A stretch of 64,000 nucleotides of DNA, taken from Coccinella septempunctata. Its lineage: Eukaryota > Arthropoda > Insecta > Coleoptera > Coccinellidae. Of the stretch, positions 46,471 through 58,424 are shown piece by piece. Made by a program: the position numbers and the translations under genes. Numbering within the stretch: position 1 is the stretch's first letter; every line of letters starts with the position of its first letter. The notes beneath the pieces were generated by a model that was given only the letters and a program-made list of their open reading frames with translations, ran no database searches and was not told the origin of the DNA. The stretch covers positions 41,962,116 through 42,026,115 of the forward strand of contig NC_058190.1 in assembly GCF_907165205.1 (NCBI RefSeq), in the 5' to 3' direction.

Positions 46471-47389
46471 ATTATGCTCCCTGCTGTTTGGCTCGGTTCG
46501 ATTTCGATATTTTCTGACATTGTGGTGACAGTTTTTTGAGGGAAGAAAAGGGGTTATGATTATGTTGGTTGAATAAGATCGAAAGTGATCATTTGTCCAA
46601 TTATTTGATAATATACGGGAATATAACAATTTCGACGTTAATTTTCAATCAAAACTGGTCATATAGCTTGTTAGGAACCTTTCTGCAGGGTGTGGTTATA
46701 CCTCCACAGTGTCCAAGCAATTCCACTTTAGTGAAATAGAATGACTTCTCATTCCTTGTGAGGTCTGCGGATCCAATCCATGGCAGGTGTATCAAGAATC
46801 GAATGCTTCAATTTGGTCACAAAACCTTTGGATCCAAATTACCAACAAAAATATGATTTTTCTCTTTCCACATTTTGAATATATCATCTCTCTTGGTGAC
46901 ATCCATCTATTTCTTTTTCATTTTGTCTGTGAATGCCCTGTTTTATCATGCCACTAAGCAATGTTACTTGGTACCTACTATCCCATTTGAGATTCCCGAT
47001 TGAATGAATCATTTTAGCTGTGTTTGTATTCTAGGATCATTTTATTATTTGCTTCAACTTCTCCACATAGCTTTCAAGTGAACCAACTAGTTAAAGTCAC
47101 TTTGTGTCGATCGGTTTCTGATTCTTGCAGTTTCAGATAGCCTTGAAACTATGGACCTTTTATGGTGCCTCAACTAGAAACCAATGATTTCTATAATTTA
47201 GGGCTATATCTAACCTTCTTCATAATACATTTTTTCTTTTAAACCCACGGTTAAAGAAGATACAATTAGAAACTGAGGAGATTTCACGAACATTTATCAA
47301 GCAAATTTCTAAAAATTCACTGCTAAACCTACCAGAATATCATGGTAAAAATATCAGTCAAGTAGATCTGAGAAGTATCTGGATCCTTA
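46471..47389. other. unassigned DNA upstream of arginine kinase
   Basis: No second gene was seen and no clear TATA box for the kinase was recognised. A short upstream open frame starts at 46520 (minus) and overlaps the kinase ATG in another frame. Confidence 0.5.
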
Positions 47390-47700
47390 CTGGATCCCTC
47401 ACAGAGCTTTATCTCCTCAAGAAGCATCTAATGAGAGTCTAGCAGAAACTGCTGATTCTGTATAGGGAACAGGATGAAACTCCAGGTCACCTGGTGACAG
47501 AATGCTTCGCGATTGCCAGCCGAAGCAAAAAATGCTTGAGATGAGAAAATTGCAAGAGTCCTTGACACCATCCCAGATGCTAGAGTTTATTAGGACTCTA
47601 GAACTGGAAGGCTAGCTGTGCAAGACATGCACTGATGAGGGGCATGATTCATCTTAAGGACGCAGAGCAACGCAACCCCTTTTCAAATCTTTCAAAATAA
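47390..47700 (+). pseudogene. non-LTR retrotransposon, 3' (RNase H-tail) remnant
   Basis: Read across frames, the sequence gives LTGSLTELYLLKKHL, then a DETPGHLVTEC stretch typical of the Cys-rich tail after the RNase H domain in I/R1/Jockey-like elements, then PSQMLEFIRTLELEG. It ends with a block for LKDAEQRNPF. Stops and frame shifts are numerous. The clade cannot be fixed. Confidence 0.5.
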
Positions 47701-47758
47701 CGGTAGTCAACTGTTTTTTTTTTAGGGGGCGGTATAGGTTTGGTTATACAGGGTAGGT

Positions 47759-48419
47759 CTTTGATTTTTCGAGGTCAGAAGGAACAAATTTTTCCTTTGC
47801 CATTTTTTCCGAATCGGCTCGGTTTAAAAGATACAGGGTGTAAAAAAACCATACAAAATTTTATTTTTAGTCTCATCTCACAAACGGTTTCAATGAATGA
47901 AGTGATTTTCGGAGTATAGTTTTTTATTTATTTGATGAATCTTTTTCGAACACAAGATATCACCCACGTCTTCCAGTTTTCTCATTATGAGTATAACGTG
48001 CCATAAAAATACCAAATAAAATATACCCAACTCTTGAAACTGAGTTGTACGCTATAATGAATATTTCAACGTTTTGTGAAATAAAGCTATGCGTCATATT
48101 TTCTCGTATAATACGCCGTTTTCGAGTAATTTGATGTTCAAAAATTGAAAAGTATCTATATGTTGAATTCGAAAAATTGAGTACTTTGGCTGAATACAGC
48201 TCTTTTGAAAGATCCACAGAAGTATAGTGTCGCAGATTCAGCTAGTTATTCTGCAGGCAATTTGTTTTTCCAGGGGTGGCACAGCTCATTACGAAAATTT
48301 GAAATGTCTATATCTTTTTATCAGATCCGAATCGAAGAAAATGGTATAGGAAAAAAGTATTTCTTTCAACCTCAAGAATCTACTTTTGAAATATGTGTTC
48401 GGATCAAAGACTCACCATG
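47759..48419. mobile_element. P-family element (P6)
   Basis: It begins CAGGGTAGGTCTTTGATTTT after TA and ends GACTCACCATG before TT. Internal blocks are in the order of P4. Length is 661 bases. The flank to its right (48420-48500) is the same sequence found inside P3. Confidence 0.85.
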
Positions 48420-49442
48420 TTTCTCTATTTACCTGCAAAATTGAAACTCCATTTAATCTGAGAAAACTAAGTTCAGACATTTCCATCGAGAAAATGAAGA
48501 GTTCAAAATTATAACCTACGTTTAAATTCTCCATCGACCCATTGAAACTCTCTCTGGCCAAGTCCATAAATCCATGAAAATTGTAGCAAGATCTAAAAAC
48601 CATTTCCTGCCTAGCGAGTTCGATTGACCAATTATGGAGGCTTAAACCCCATACGGAATGAAATTAAACGGAAAATTTATTTCGAATACCGACCGGGCGA
48701 AATTCATGCATGTCGGAATACCTATGGCATTAAAATCTGAGGGACCTCATGTTTTGCAGTAATCGATGTTCCTTACCCAGGACACGTAGCGAGTTCGTAT
48801 CGTATTTCTGGGAACGTGTAACTACTATGAAATTCGATATCGGTATTCTGGATTTACTGAATAAAATTGAAACTAGGCGATATCCAGCTCTACATACTGC
48901 AATATGCAATATTTCAACAAGAATGGCACGCGAACATCCGGAAAAGCGGCTGGAAAATCGATACATTTCCTGGGCTAATATACAGGATGTTGCGCACAGA
49001 TCTTGGTGAATTGTTTATAGGTTGCCTTCTGTAACTTCCTTGAAGGTTGGAATCCTCCCAAACTCATATTAGTGAAAACCGAATCTACTTTTATGTATCA
49101 GTTGATGCATTGTTTGGATTTTATTTGCCTGGATGGTTTAAATTTATTTGTAATTCAAAAATTCATCGTTCATCGTTTCTTTTCAATGGCCCTCTGGCAC
49201 ACTGCACTTGATGGAAATACTAGAAGGATTCTTAGGTTGACTATCTACCTTAATTAAGAAGGTTATATTACTAACATTGATACAAAAAACTAAGCCGTTG
49301 TGAAAAAAACGGAAAATTGTGGGGGATGATAATTATTGTATTCGTTATTTTTTCCGCATTGTGCAGTTACACGTGTTACACCATTCCAAATTGTGAAGTT
49401 ACGAAATGGCGTATGCGTCAGTCACAAAAAGGTGTTAATATA
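48420..49442. other. unassigned DNA
   Basis: The first 80 bases are shared with P3. The stretch at 48600-48990 is of higher complexity, but its open frames on both strands have no recognisable family and no splice context. Confidence 0.5.
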
Positions 49443-50919
49443 CACTGCGCAAAAAATTAACGCACATTCTGAAAATCTCAATTTTAATGAAAGTTAACTC
49501 TACATTGACTTTATAACTTATTTTTTATGTTCTCTCGGGAAGGTTTTGAACGAAACAAGACACATTAAATGGAAGAAAAATTCAGGATTTCACTGAATCT
49601 TATGTGAAAGAAGAGAAATGAACGATTTTCAAAATACTGAAATGCTGATAAGTGATTTAATACTTGGTATTTCCACCCCTTGCGTTAATTACAGCTCGGA
49701 AACGACGGTTCATACTCAAAATGAGTGATCTTAAAATGTTCTGATCTAATCCTTCCCAGATTTCTCCGAGTTGGATTCCTAAGTCATTAAGAGTAGCTGG
49801 ATGATTTTCTGAACTTCTCAGCCTTCTATTGATGTTGTCCCAAACCTGCTCAATCGGATTGAGATCTGGACTTCTTGCTGGCCATTCCATTCGAGAGACT
49901 TCAACCTCTTCAAGGTACTCCTAAACGATGCGCGCACGATGGGGTCTGGCATTATCGTCCATAAAAATGAAATTTTCACCAATGTGTGGAGCAAATGGCA
50001 CTACATGCTCTTCAAGAATGTTCCTTATATACTTATCAGCATTCATAGCTCCATTATCAACGACCACTAGGTCTGTGTGAGCAGTCAAAGATATTCCACC
50101 CCATACCATAATCGATCCTTCCCCGAAACCAGTAGTATTCAGGAAATTGCACTGAGCATATCTTTCATGTGGACGTCTGTATACAAGGGAACGTCGATCA
50201 CAATGGTAGAGGCAGAATCTAGACTCATTTGTGAAGAGAACTCTTTCCCAATCGGCCTCTTTCCAATGGATATGCTCCCTCGCAAAATCCAAATCCGCCC
50301 TTCGATGGGCTGGGGTAATAGCTGGGCCTCTGGCCGCGACACGAGGCCTTAAATCATATTCTCTGAGACGATTTCTTATTGTCTGAGTGCTAATTTGCAC
50401 CTCATGAGTTTGCTCAAGCTGAATTTGAAGGAGGCGAGCGTTTGCAAACCGTTGTCTCAAAGAAGAAACTCTCAAGTAACGTTCTTGAATGGCAGTTGTT
50501 ACCCGTGGTCTACCACTGGTATGGATACACTTGTATGGGAAACTCCAAACCTTTCTGCAATTCTTGTGTATGCCCACCCTTCTTCTCGCAAAACTACCGC
50601 TTGGGCACATTCCTCTTGGGTCAAATTGCGTGTTTCGCGATCGATTGTAGAAAATCAAACGAAAGAAAAACTATTGAACTATTGATCGCTAGAATTGATC
50701 GAGAACAACTTATTTTGGAATGGAGCCAATACATTCAAAATCTGATAATATCATCTTTTTTTATTCTTGCTGGGAAAAAACATCTGTATTGAAGAAAACC
50801 GTTGAAAGTGGATAACATATGCATGCATAATTCTGATAAAAATAATAATCATTGAAAGCACCCTCAGTTGTGGAATAAATTTGAGATTTCCATATTGTGC
50901 GTTAATTTTTTGAGCAGTG
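49443..50919 (-). mobile_element. Tc1-like transposon N2, nearly complete
   Basis: The element has TA on both sides (49441-49442 and 50920-50921). Inverted repeats of about 38 bases begin CACTGCGCAAAAAATTAACG at the left and CACTGCTCAAAAAATTAACG (mirrored) at the right. At 1477 bases it has the normal size for the group and carries one transposase gene on the minus strand. Confidence 0.92.
49657..50658 (-). pseudogene. Tc1-like transposase with one nonsense and one frame break
   Basis: A DDE transposase. The N-terminal helix-turn-helix (LTQEECAQAVVLREEGWAY, then GVSHTSVS) is readable in one frame up to about 50515. After a frame break it continues as SGRPRVTTAIQERYL, the second HTH and the catalytic domain. 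First catalytic position: FTNESR, with Asn-Glu in place of the usual Asp-Glu. Second: FMDDNARPHRA. Third: DLNPIEQVWD. A TAG at 49921-49923 interrupts the frame shortly after the second Asp; the frame is the same on both sides of it. It ends at GGNTKY. It is inactive but less decayed than N1. Confidence 0.92.
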
Positions 50920-50923
50920 TATT

Positions 50924-51371
50924 AGGTCCTTTCATTTGCATAGCAAGTGTAGCACTTTTTTACACTAGGTGTAACTTACACTCGATTTTAGTATTCGTTT
51001 GCTGATTGGATTACACCAGTGTAGAGATGATGTAATTTATCTACACCTAGTCGAAATGAACTGTAATATTTGTGTTCTGTAGTGTGAAATGTAAAATTTG
51101 ATGTTAATGTCACGGACGTCACAGTAATCTACTTCAAAATGGATACGATAAAATTTAAAATTCACGATAAGTTCATCACTTTACAAGAGGATGGAAAAGT
51201 AACATTTCTTCTGAGAAACGTAACCATAGATCAGATCAAAATTTTTGGTCTATGAGCATAACAACCTAACTTCAGTGATTTTTTCCATTCGTTTGCATAA
51301 ATACACTGAAAATCAGCTGATTTAAAGTGCAGTGTAGATTACACTCTACCAAGAAACAGATGAAAGCACCT
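50924..51371. mobile_element. MITE U
   Basis: The ends are AGGTCCTTTCATTTGC and the mirror of AGGTGCTTTCATCTGT. Both sides also carry repeated GTGTAG/TACACT motifs near the ends (50950-51060 and 51325-51350), possible binding sites. The target duplication is uncertain. It adjoins N2. Inside is a 38-codon open frame at 51139-51255, too short to judge. Confidence 0.55.
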
Positions 51372-51590
51372 TTTGTTTATATTTTTTTCACAAAAGGCAC
51401 GATATAGAGTTGTTACGAAGTTTTGACATTTAAAGTATCATTAATTCGCAATATAATTAACGTAGACCGCCGGTTGCACCTAGGTAAAATTTTAATACAT
51501 ATTGGAGAAAGTTTTCTCTGTTTCTCTGTTTCACTACTAACACTCAATTCAGCGAGAAGCAGTTTTTCTATGCGAATGGAACCTGTCACC

Positions 51591-51657
51591 TGGGAAGCTC
51601 AGTGGTAGATCACTTGAACGTCTATCAAAAGGTCGTGGGTTCGAATCCCGCCTAGTC
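51591..51657 (+). pseudogene. tRNA-like sequence (tRNA pseudogene or SINE head)
   Basis: A tRNA-type A box (AGCTCAGTGGTAGA) and a perfect B box (GGTTCGAATCC) lie at normal spacing, with a good T-arm (GTGGG / CCCGC). The anticodon stem has a mismatch, the base before the putative GTC anticodon is C rather than T, and the acceptor ends do not pair. It is therefore probably a decayed tRNA or the head of a tRNA-derived SINE, not a working gene. Confidence 0.6.
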
Positions 51658-51659
51658 AT

Positions 51660-54423
51660 GTTTCCGATTTCAATTGTCGACAATTTTTCTCGTCATTCAC
51701 ATGAATATAATATTCCTGGAATGACTCAGATCCACTCAAAAATCTACTGTTCTTCCAAGAGAGGAGTCTTGTTGAAATGCAGAGGTAAAATTATTATACA
51801 TAATTCATATTGAACGCGGGTCAAAGGGAGAGGGACAACTAATCATGCTGTAATCACATTTTCTGACAATGAGAAGTAACTCAAGATGAAGAAACTGAAA
51901 TCAATATGTGAGTTTACTCATTGAAAACACGATGAACATTCGATTTGGTTCTTGCTCTAAACTTCTCTATCCCTATTGGACCTCGTATAACACAATAAGT
52001 TTCTTGAACGGAAGTTTTCATGCTCCATACATCACTGAGATTTATTGGATCTAGGAAGTGTTGTTACTGGATGTTGGAAGGGGACTAACTTCTGCAATAA
52101 TTTTTCAACACCCTACCGCAGATGAACCTCATTTACTCATCGTGATTAAATTGTCGAAACAAACTAGGTCGGAACAACACTTTTACTAGCTTCTACTCAT
52201 GTTTCGGCTATTTCGTTTCAAGGATAATTATTTCTCACAGATCAAGAATAGATGAATAATCGACTCGATAAATATAGTTTCTGTGCCACTGTGTAAAAAA
52301 AGTGTTTCGTACAAATCGTACAAAAGTTTCATTCATGAATGTAAAGAAAAACATGTTTTATTCAAAAAGGGTATTTCATGAAACTGCTTTGGATCCTTCT
52401 TCTTAATTTCTTCTTTTTTATTCGATCTCGTCATTCTCCGAAAAATTTTTAATATCTTTTATATCGAACATGTCGTTTACCTAGTTTTGACGTAAAAATA
52501 TATTGACATACAAAGAAAAACCCTATAGGCAAATGAATTTTAGCCCACTTAACAAATCAAGGGGTCAAGGGTCCCAAGGGGGTATCAAAGACTTCAAGAT
52601 TCAACAAGAAGTTGTATATGAACTGACATTAAAATTAACAAAGCTTTTCATACTTAAGGTAACACAATATTTAAGAGACAAATAAAAAGAGAATTGATAC
52701 CTATGCTTTTAATTTAATAAAATTTAATTCAATTCAAATTTAATTAAAATCAAGAAATTTTACTTATAACTTTTTTCCATTCTGCCTATATTCTACAATT
52801 TTTCAACTAGGTACCTTTTAGAGACCAATCTGATTTTATTTTGAAAGGTTTTCCGCCTAGGATTATGATTATTTTTCACATCATAAAGTTAATTTCTAGC
52901 CTTTCATTCTCATTTTGTAATTGCATTGACAAATCAAGTGGATAAGAGCCGGTTTATTCACCCATCGTTAAGGCTATTGGAAAGTTAAAGCAATAGCTCA
53001 ATAAACCAACCCTGATTTTTAGAAACCTAAACTTCTCTCAGTAACAGGGTAAACGCTGACTGGTTTACCAGTTTATTGACTTATCACCTATCGTTAAACC
53101 TTTCAATAGCCTTAAGGATAGAAGAATAAAAGGTTCTTAGATGATAAAATTCCGCAAAAGATCAGGTACCCACTCAATAAAGAAGAAGGGTTACGCCTAG
53201 GCTTAGGACCCCGTATAAACTAAAAAATGCAGGATATATATTTTGAATCGTAGACCTTTTGTAAGGTAGATCGTGAGAATATGATGTGGGACGCTACGAA
53301 TTCAATAACACTAACTTGAAGCACAATATTCAACAGTATTCAAAAAATCAGCTAAAATATCATTGCCAATATGCCAATACAACCCCTATTACTCTTTATG
53401 AGGTTAGGTTTGGGGCTCTACTCTGTAATCTGTGGTTTGGGGTTGCCACAAAGCTATTAGATCCCAGAAACCTTCTTTATCCTGTGTTTGCGTATTTCCG
53501 AAACACCGCCCATTTTGATTGCGGTTGGAAACATGCGTAAATATACTTTGTTCAACTGATTTTTTCTTTTAAACTCATATTTTGAATGAATCCTTATTTT
53601 GAAATAATCAACCTAATCACAAAATTTTAGTAATTAGTGACTCATATTACTTATCGATCTTTTTCAATTAACTAATTTTGGACCAGTACTGAATAAAGAT
53701 TTATCAACAACCAGTAGCTATGCTTAAATAGTGGTGAGTATTGAATTTATGTTATTATACATATCCATTCCACGCCTATTATGTTATGAGCGGTGGCGTG
53801 ATTTTATATGTCTAATAAACTTGTTCATTAAACTGGCATATAGTCATTTGTGTATTACTCGTATGAGTCGTATGTGTTCACATACACGCGAGAATAATTT
53901 TCGTAGTATAAATGGAAAAACTTGAAATTAGCGTGAACTTGAAATTAGACATACACATCATAATCCCTGTACAGTCTGTCCCAGAATGAGTGGATAAGAC
54001 TGACTTTCCTCATAGAGGACATCTTGGGAGCTCTGGATAAAATACGAAAATTATTTTCTTTCCAGAAGAAACGTAATTTTTTTCTGAACAACGATGGCCA
54101 CATTATATGTTACTGATTATCAAAGTAACAAATGAAACAAATATTTTTACGAGGCCTACCGATAGATATGCCGCAAATTGTATGAATAGGGGTTGTCACT
54201 TTTTGGGGAAAATATATTTTCCATATATTTTGCAAAACTTTAGGGAACAAATATTGTATGAAATTGTATCAGTGTTATTTTTTATTAAGACCCTCATCAT
54301 AGACTACACTATAAGAAAAGAAATTATTGAATCTCATTTGTTATTTTATTATACTCAATAATCAATCATATGATGAGATGTATGTGCGAACAAACAATGT
54401 AGTCTCAAAATATTTCTCGTATA
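51660..54423. other. unassigned intergenic DNA
   Basis: No supported gene. At 52945-53110 there is a cluster of mirrored GGTTTATT / AATAAACC and TATCGTTAA motifs. Near 53968-54090 a block beginning ACAGTCTGTCCCAGAATG resembles one end of another dispersed element. The rest is AT-rich and unrecognised. Confidence 0.5.
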
Positions 54424-54980
54424 CAAGGTGGTCCAACCAAAACTTAACACCTTGATTTTCTGACTTCAAAATGAAAATGTGGATTCGAGGGGAAACAACT
54501 TCTCCTTTTTCATTGCAATAACTTTAACCCCCTAACGGGGGTGAGCACAACCATTTGATTCTGACTAGAAATGAGGTGTGTTGTGATGACCAATTTTTAA
54601 GATCGTGAAGAGTACTATCTGACCCTAAAATTTCTCTTCAAAATATCAATCGATAATGATATAACAGAGACAATAGTGAAAAAATTTATTTTACTTCATG
54701 GAAGTGAATGGTTCCCATTTCCAGCATTCGATAAACTACTCACAAAAGTAAGTATTCTTCCACTATTTTACCTGTCATTTCGTTATTGATGGAAATTTTG
54801 AAGCAAAATACAGAATCAGATAGTTCTCAATAAGATCTTGAACATAAGATATCGCAACACCCCTTATTCCTTATTCAAAATCAAGAGGTGGTGCTCACCA
54901 CCATTATCAGGTTGCAGGTTTTCACATTTTCCTTTTGAAGCCCAAAAATCGAGGTGTTAAGTTTTCGTTGGTCCACACTG
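54424..54980. mobile_element. foldback element F7
   Basis: It starts CAAGGTGGTCCAACCAAAAC and ends with the mirror of CAGTGTGGACCAACGAAAAC, with TA on both sides. The arms go on pairing inward (TTAACACCTTGATTTT and its mirror near 54955). The minus-strand frame at 54881-55192 begins inside it and is not a gene. Confidence 0.8.
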
Positions 54981-54982
54981 TA

Positions 54983-56285
54983 TATAGGAACTTCTTGCTT
55001 CCTTAAAATAATTCGGTCGAATGGTTCGATTTTTCCACTAATCTGAATCTTTATCCGCCTGAAGATGTTATTAATTGAAGGGGAACACGTGATATGTATC
55101 ATAAAACTCAATACGGTGAAAATTAGTTCCTTAGTGAAGTTCATTTGAACTAGTTGAGATACTCCAAGATTTCCCCCTTCAAAGGACTCCAACTAGGACC
55201 AATCACCGCATCAAACGCAGGAACAAAAAAGCGTCTTTGTTATTTTCCATTCCCCCACATTATATTCGCGAGACCTTTGAAATAGCCGAGCTTACCTGCA
55301 TAGCCACTCGATGTCGCAATGCTGGGACGCTTGTTAAGGCCGTTCTTATTATGGTCGAGGACCCCGAAGCTGAAGTTCAAGCACTCTGCAAATTTCAGGG
55401 CAGCAGGAAGATGGATTGTTGGGGCCCTTCAACTGAAATATTAAATCGCAACGTAGCAGGATTTATTCCCACTGCTCCGCATGAATCTATCGGATGTTCC
55501 CTGATGTATCGCTAAGAAGCTCGAAATCGATTTATTCGACGGTGGGCCAGTAATGAAAAGGATAGCCCATATTCAAGACTTGGAAACTGATATTCCAGGA
55601 TGTCCAGTGGATGTAGAATATCAAATGGAAAAAAGATGTTCATTGGAAAGGAGATATTGAATGAATTAAGGATAAATATCCTATAGATTTAGTAGATCTA
55701 AGTATATGACGTATGGTGAAAAAAGGACTTTCAAAAAATTGAGTATATTATTTCTTATTTCAATAAATAAGTCCAATGGATAAAAGATGATAAGTGGATG
55801 AAAGATGTTCAATGGATTAAGGATGTCCATTGAGTAAAATATGTCCAATTAATGAGGGAATGTTCAATAGATATCCGAGGTGTTTCTAAATTGGAGGTAC
55901 AAAGGAAAAATAGGAGATTTCTTGAGTATCTTGATCTTCTTTATTGCAAGGCTCTGCCGAGCTATGGGAAAAGCATAATTACCGTATATGCGAACTTTAT
56001 CGTTGTCAACAACTGTTTCAATCGCTAGAGGTGCACTGGTTCATCTCTCAGATGGAAGTAGAGAATTTGAAGTGCTGCAGTGTCTCTCTATGGAGCAATG
56101 AAGACGTGCCTAAAGGTTTCCAGCTAGCCATGGCATGACTGCAAGTTTTAAGGGTGTTTTTGGTTCTTTTTATACGATTTTGTATTTATCAATCTGTCTT
56201 GTCAAGTTATAACTTGTCCTTTTATTTCCGATTTCTTCCCAGACATTCTCAGAATAGAAATAGAAATAACTTGCTAGGTACTATA
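54983..56285. other. unassigned intergenic DNA
   Basis: No gene is supported. The open frame at 55237-55515 shows no family pattern. Near 55770-55880 there is a loose repetition of AATGGATAAAAGATG-like units. Confidence 0.45.
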
Positions 56286-57161
56286 CCGGGTGGCCCACCC
56301 CAGACGCGGCGCTCATTTTGAAGGAGTAAATAAAGATATTTTGAAAATCTTTTCTTGTGGTGTGTGTAGGGTTTTCAAAAGCACAATTGAAAACTATTGT
56401 CATATATACAGGGTCAAAATGAAGATCAAAGTTACACTTTTTTAAATGTCACACTCTGTACTTGACCGCAAAAATGGGATGGCAAGCTCAAATTATGATG
56501 ATTCTCTTCAGACCTCTTTATGCCTTAGAAGGACCATTTACGAGATAATGGCGAAAATGGTTTTACTAGTTTCGAATTAAAAATCGAAAATTATCACGTT
56601 TAGATGTAGGAAAATTTTATGGATATAGTTTCGAAATTAATTTTTACGTTCAACGAGATATAGAAATACCGGATGTGCTATTTGAAATAAGAAAGTTTTC
56701 GTCGATTATTTGTAGTTGATGTTTGAGAATTAATTATGATCACTCTACATATTCCAGAGTTGAAATTTTCTTTTATATGTAGGAGTAGCCAACTTATCTA
56801 CTCGAAAAAACTCTGTCTGTATCGCTGGCGTAACTAATTTCTTCATTAATTGCTATTTAAAAAAACTCCATATTTTCGATTTTTCGCCATTATCTCGTGA
56901 AGGGTGCTTCTGAGCTATAAAGTAATCTGAAGAAACTCATCATAACTTGAGCTTGCCACTCCATTTTTGAGGTCAAATATAGGGTGTAACATTTAAAAAA
57001 GTGTAACTTTGGTCTATATCTCTGTTTCGAACACTCTGTATATATGACAATAATTTCAGATTGTGCTTTGGGACATCCTACACACACCACAAGAAAAGAT
57101 TTCCAAAATATCTTCATTTACTCCCTCAAAATGAGCGCTGCGTCTGAGGTGGGCCACCCGG
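56286..57161. mobile_element. foldback element F8
   Basis: The ends CCGGGTGGCCCACCCCAGAC and the mirror of CCGGGTGGCCCACCTCAGAC start inverted arms of more than 300 bases, the longest in the window, leaving only a short unpaired centre. TA flanks both sides. A CAGGGTCAAAAT-type motif lies inside each arm. The minus-strand frame at 56890-57117 is an arm, not a gene. Confidence 0.85.
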
Positions 57162-57163
57162 TA

Positions 57164-58424
57164 TACTTTTCATAAATGGAACTAAAGAGAAGTTGTTCCC
57201 AAGGGTTTCGTAGACTATGAATACTTGTTGTTACTATGGCAAGTCAGTTTGTCGAATCTACGATTTCATTCAAAATAACCACAGTAGTTCTTCGAAAACC
57301 CCTCACAACCCTGGTGCTAGCATTCTAAAATCAAACACCCAGTACACCCCGAGGACAATTTGTATTTTTTTTTTCATCAGATTTCCTTTACGCACTGTTT
57401 GCCATGGAGCAGAAACCATTTTCTGTTTATACCGCCAGTTTCAAAGGAGACAAAGTTTCCTCGAAGCCGCAGAAGAAATTTAATCGAATCCGAGTACAAA
57501 ATATACCGCCAAAAGATGAGCGAAAAGGACAGGAAGACTTTACGCCCTAATTTCTAGTTAACAAGTAATAAAGGAACAATTATCGCAGTGCCCCTCGCTG
57601 TAAAATTCCCTTATAATTTGCATCCATCAAGGAATAATTAATCTTACTCTGAGTCACTGAATAATTTAACTCCCAAGACGAAAACTGTGGTACTTAAGTT
57701 GAAAAACTGCAGTTGGAATGGCTGAATATTCCATTCCTCACGCCAGAAAAGTTTATCATAAATAAAATGAACTCCAATTAAAATAACGAAATTACGTAGA
57801 AGTTGTAGATTTTAATCATCAAAGCCACGAAAATGTTGATTTTTTGTAGTACGAAATTATTTTCGCATCCAACTGCCAACAATTCGAAGGAGAATGATCT
57901 ATGTTTTGAAGTTAGGAGAATTTCTGGTAAGGTTTATGCACTCATTGTGAAATCAACCTGCCGAAACTGAAAAAAAAAGTTTTTTTTTCCGTGGAATTAC
58001 CTTCGGAATTCACAACTTCAAGGATTTCAAAACCCCATATTTCCTTATCTCAGTAAACCGCCGAATATTTCAGGCGTTATTCGAATCCCCACGAGCAGCA
58101 GGGAGGATCAAATTTTCACGCAGAATAAGTCTTCGCATCTACAAAAGCATCCTTCTTCATTAGCGTTTGTAGGTCAGATTCTCTTCAGGTCATTGTGGTA
58201 TGCATGCTTGCTTTCTGATGAGGTTCTATTCAGTGATAATCTGAAGTTGAATTATATTTCTGAGGGTTTGCAAGTTTACCGTAGGGATGAGCCATTACAT
58301 TCCACGGTTGCACTAGGAATTGTCTTCAAGGGCGGACCTAGAGAGTGATGATAGGTGTAATTATCACCCTCCACTCACAAATCTAGCAATAATTAAAAGT
58401 TTGTGTATAACTAGAAAGAAGTAA
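57164..58424. other. unassigned DNA with one small exon-like frame
   Basis: A 48-codon frame at 57404-57550 follows a very strong acceptor-like pyrimidine tract (57365-57380). It is noted as a finding. It could belong to the 5' part of the downstream channel gene, but no similarity to a channel N-terminus is evident. The rest is unassigned. Confidence 0.4.

Noticed and set aside
50077..50792. Plus-strand frames within N2
   Set aside because: Antisense shadows of the Tc1-like transposase.
51591..51657. Functional tRNA-Asp(GTC) gene
   Set aside because: The A and B boxes fit, but the acceptor ends do not pair and the base before the anticodon is wrong, so it was called a remnant.
55237..55515. 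Open frame of 92 codons
   Set aside because: No family pattern, no splice context, and no repeat partner; composition is not convincingly coding.
56890..57117. Minus-strand open frame of 75 codons
   Set aside because: It is an arm of the F8 foldback element.
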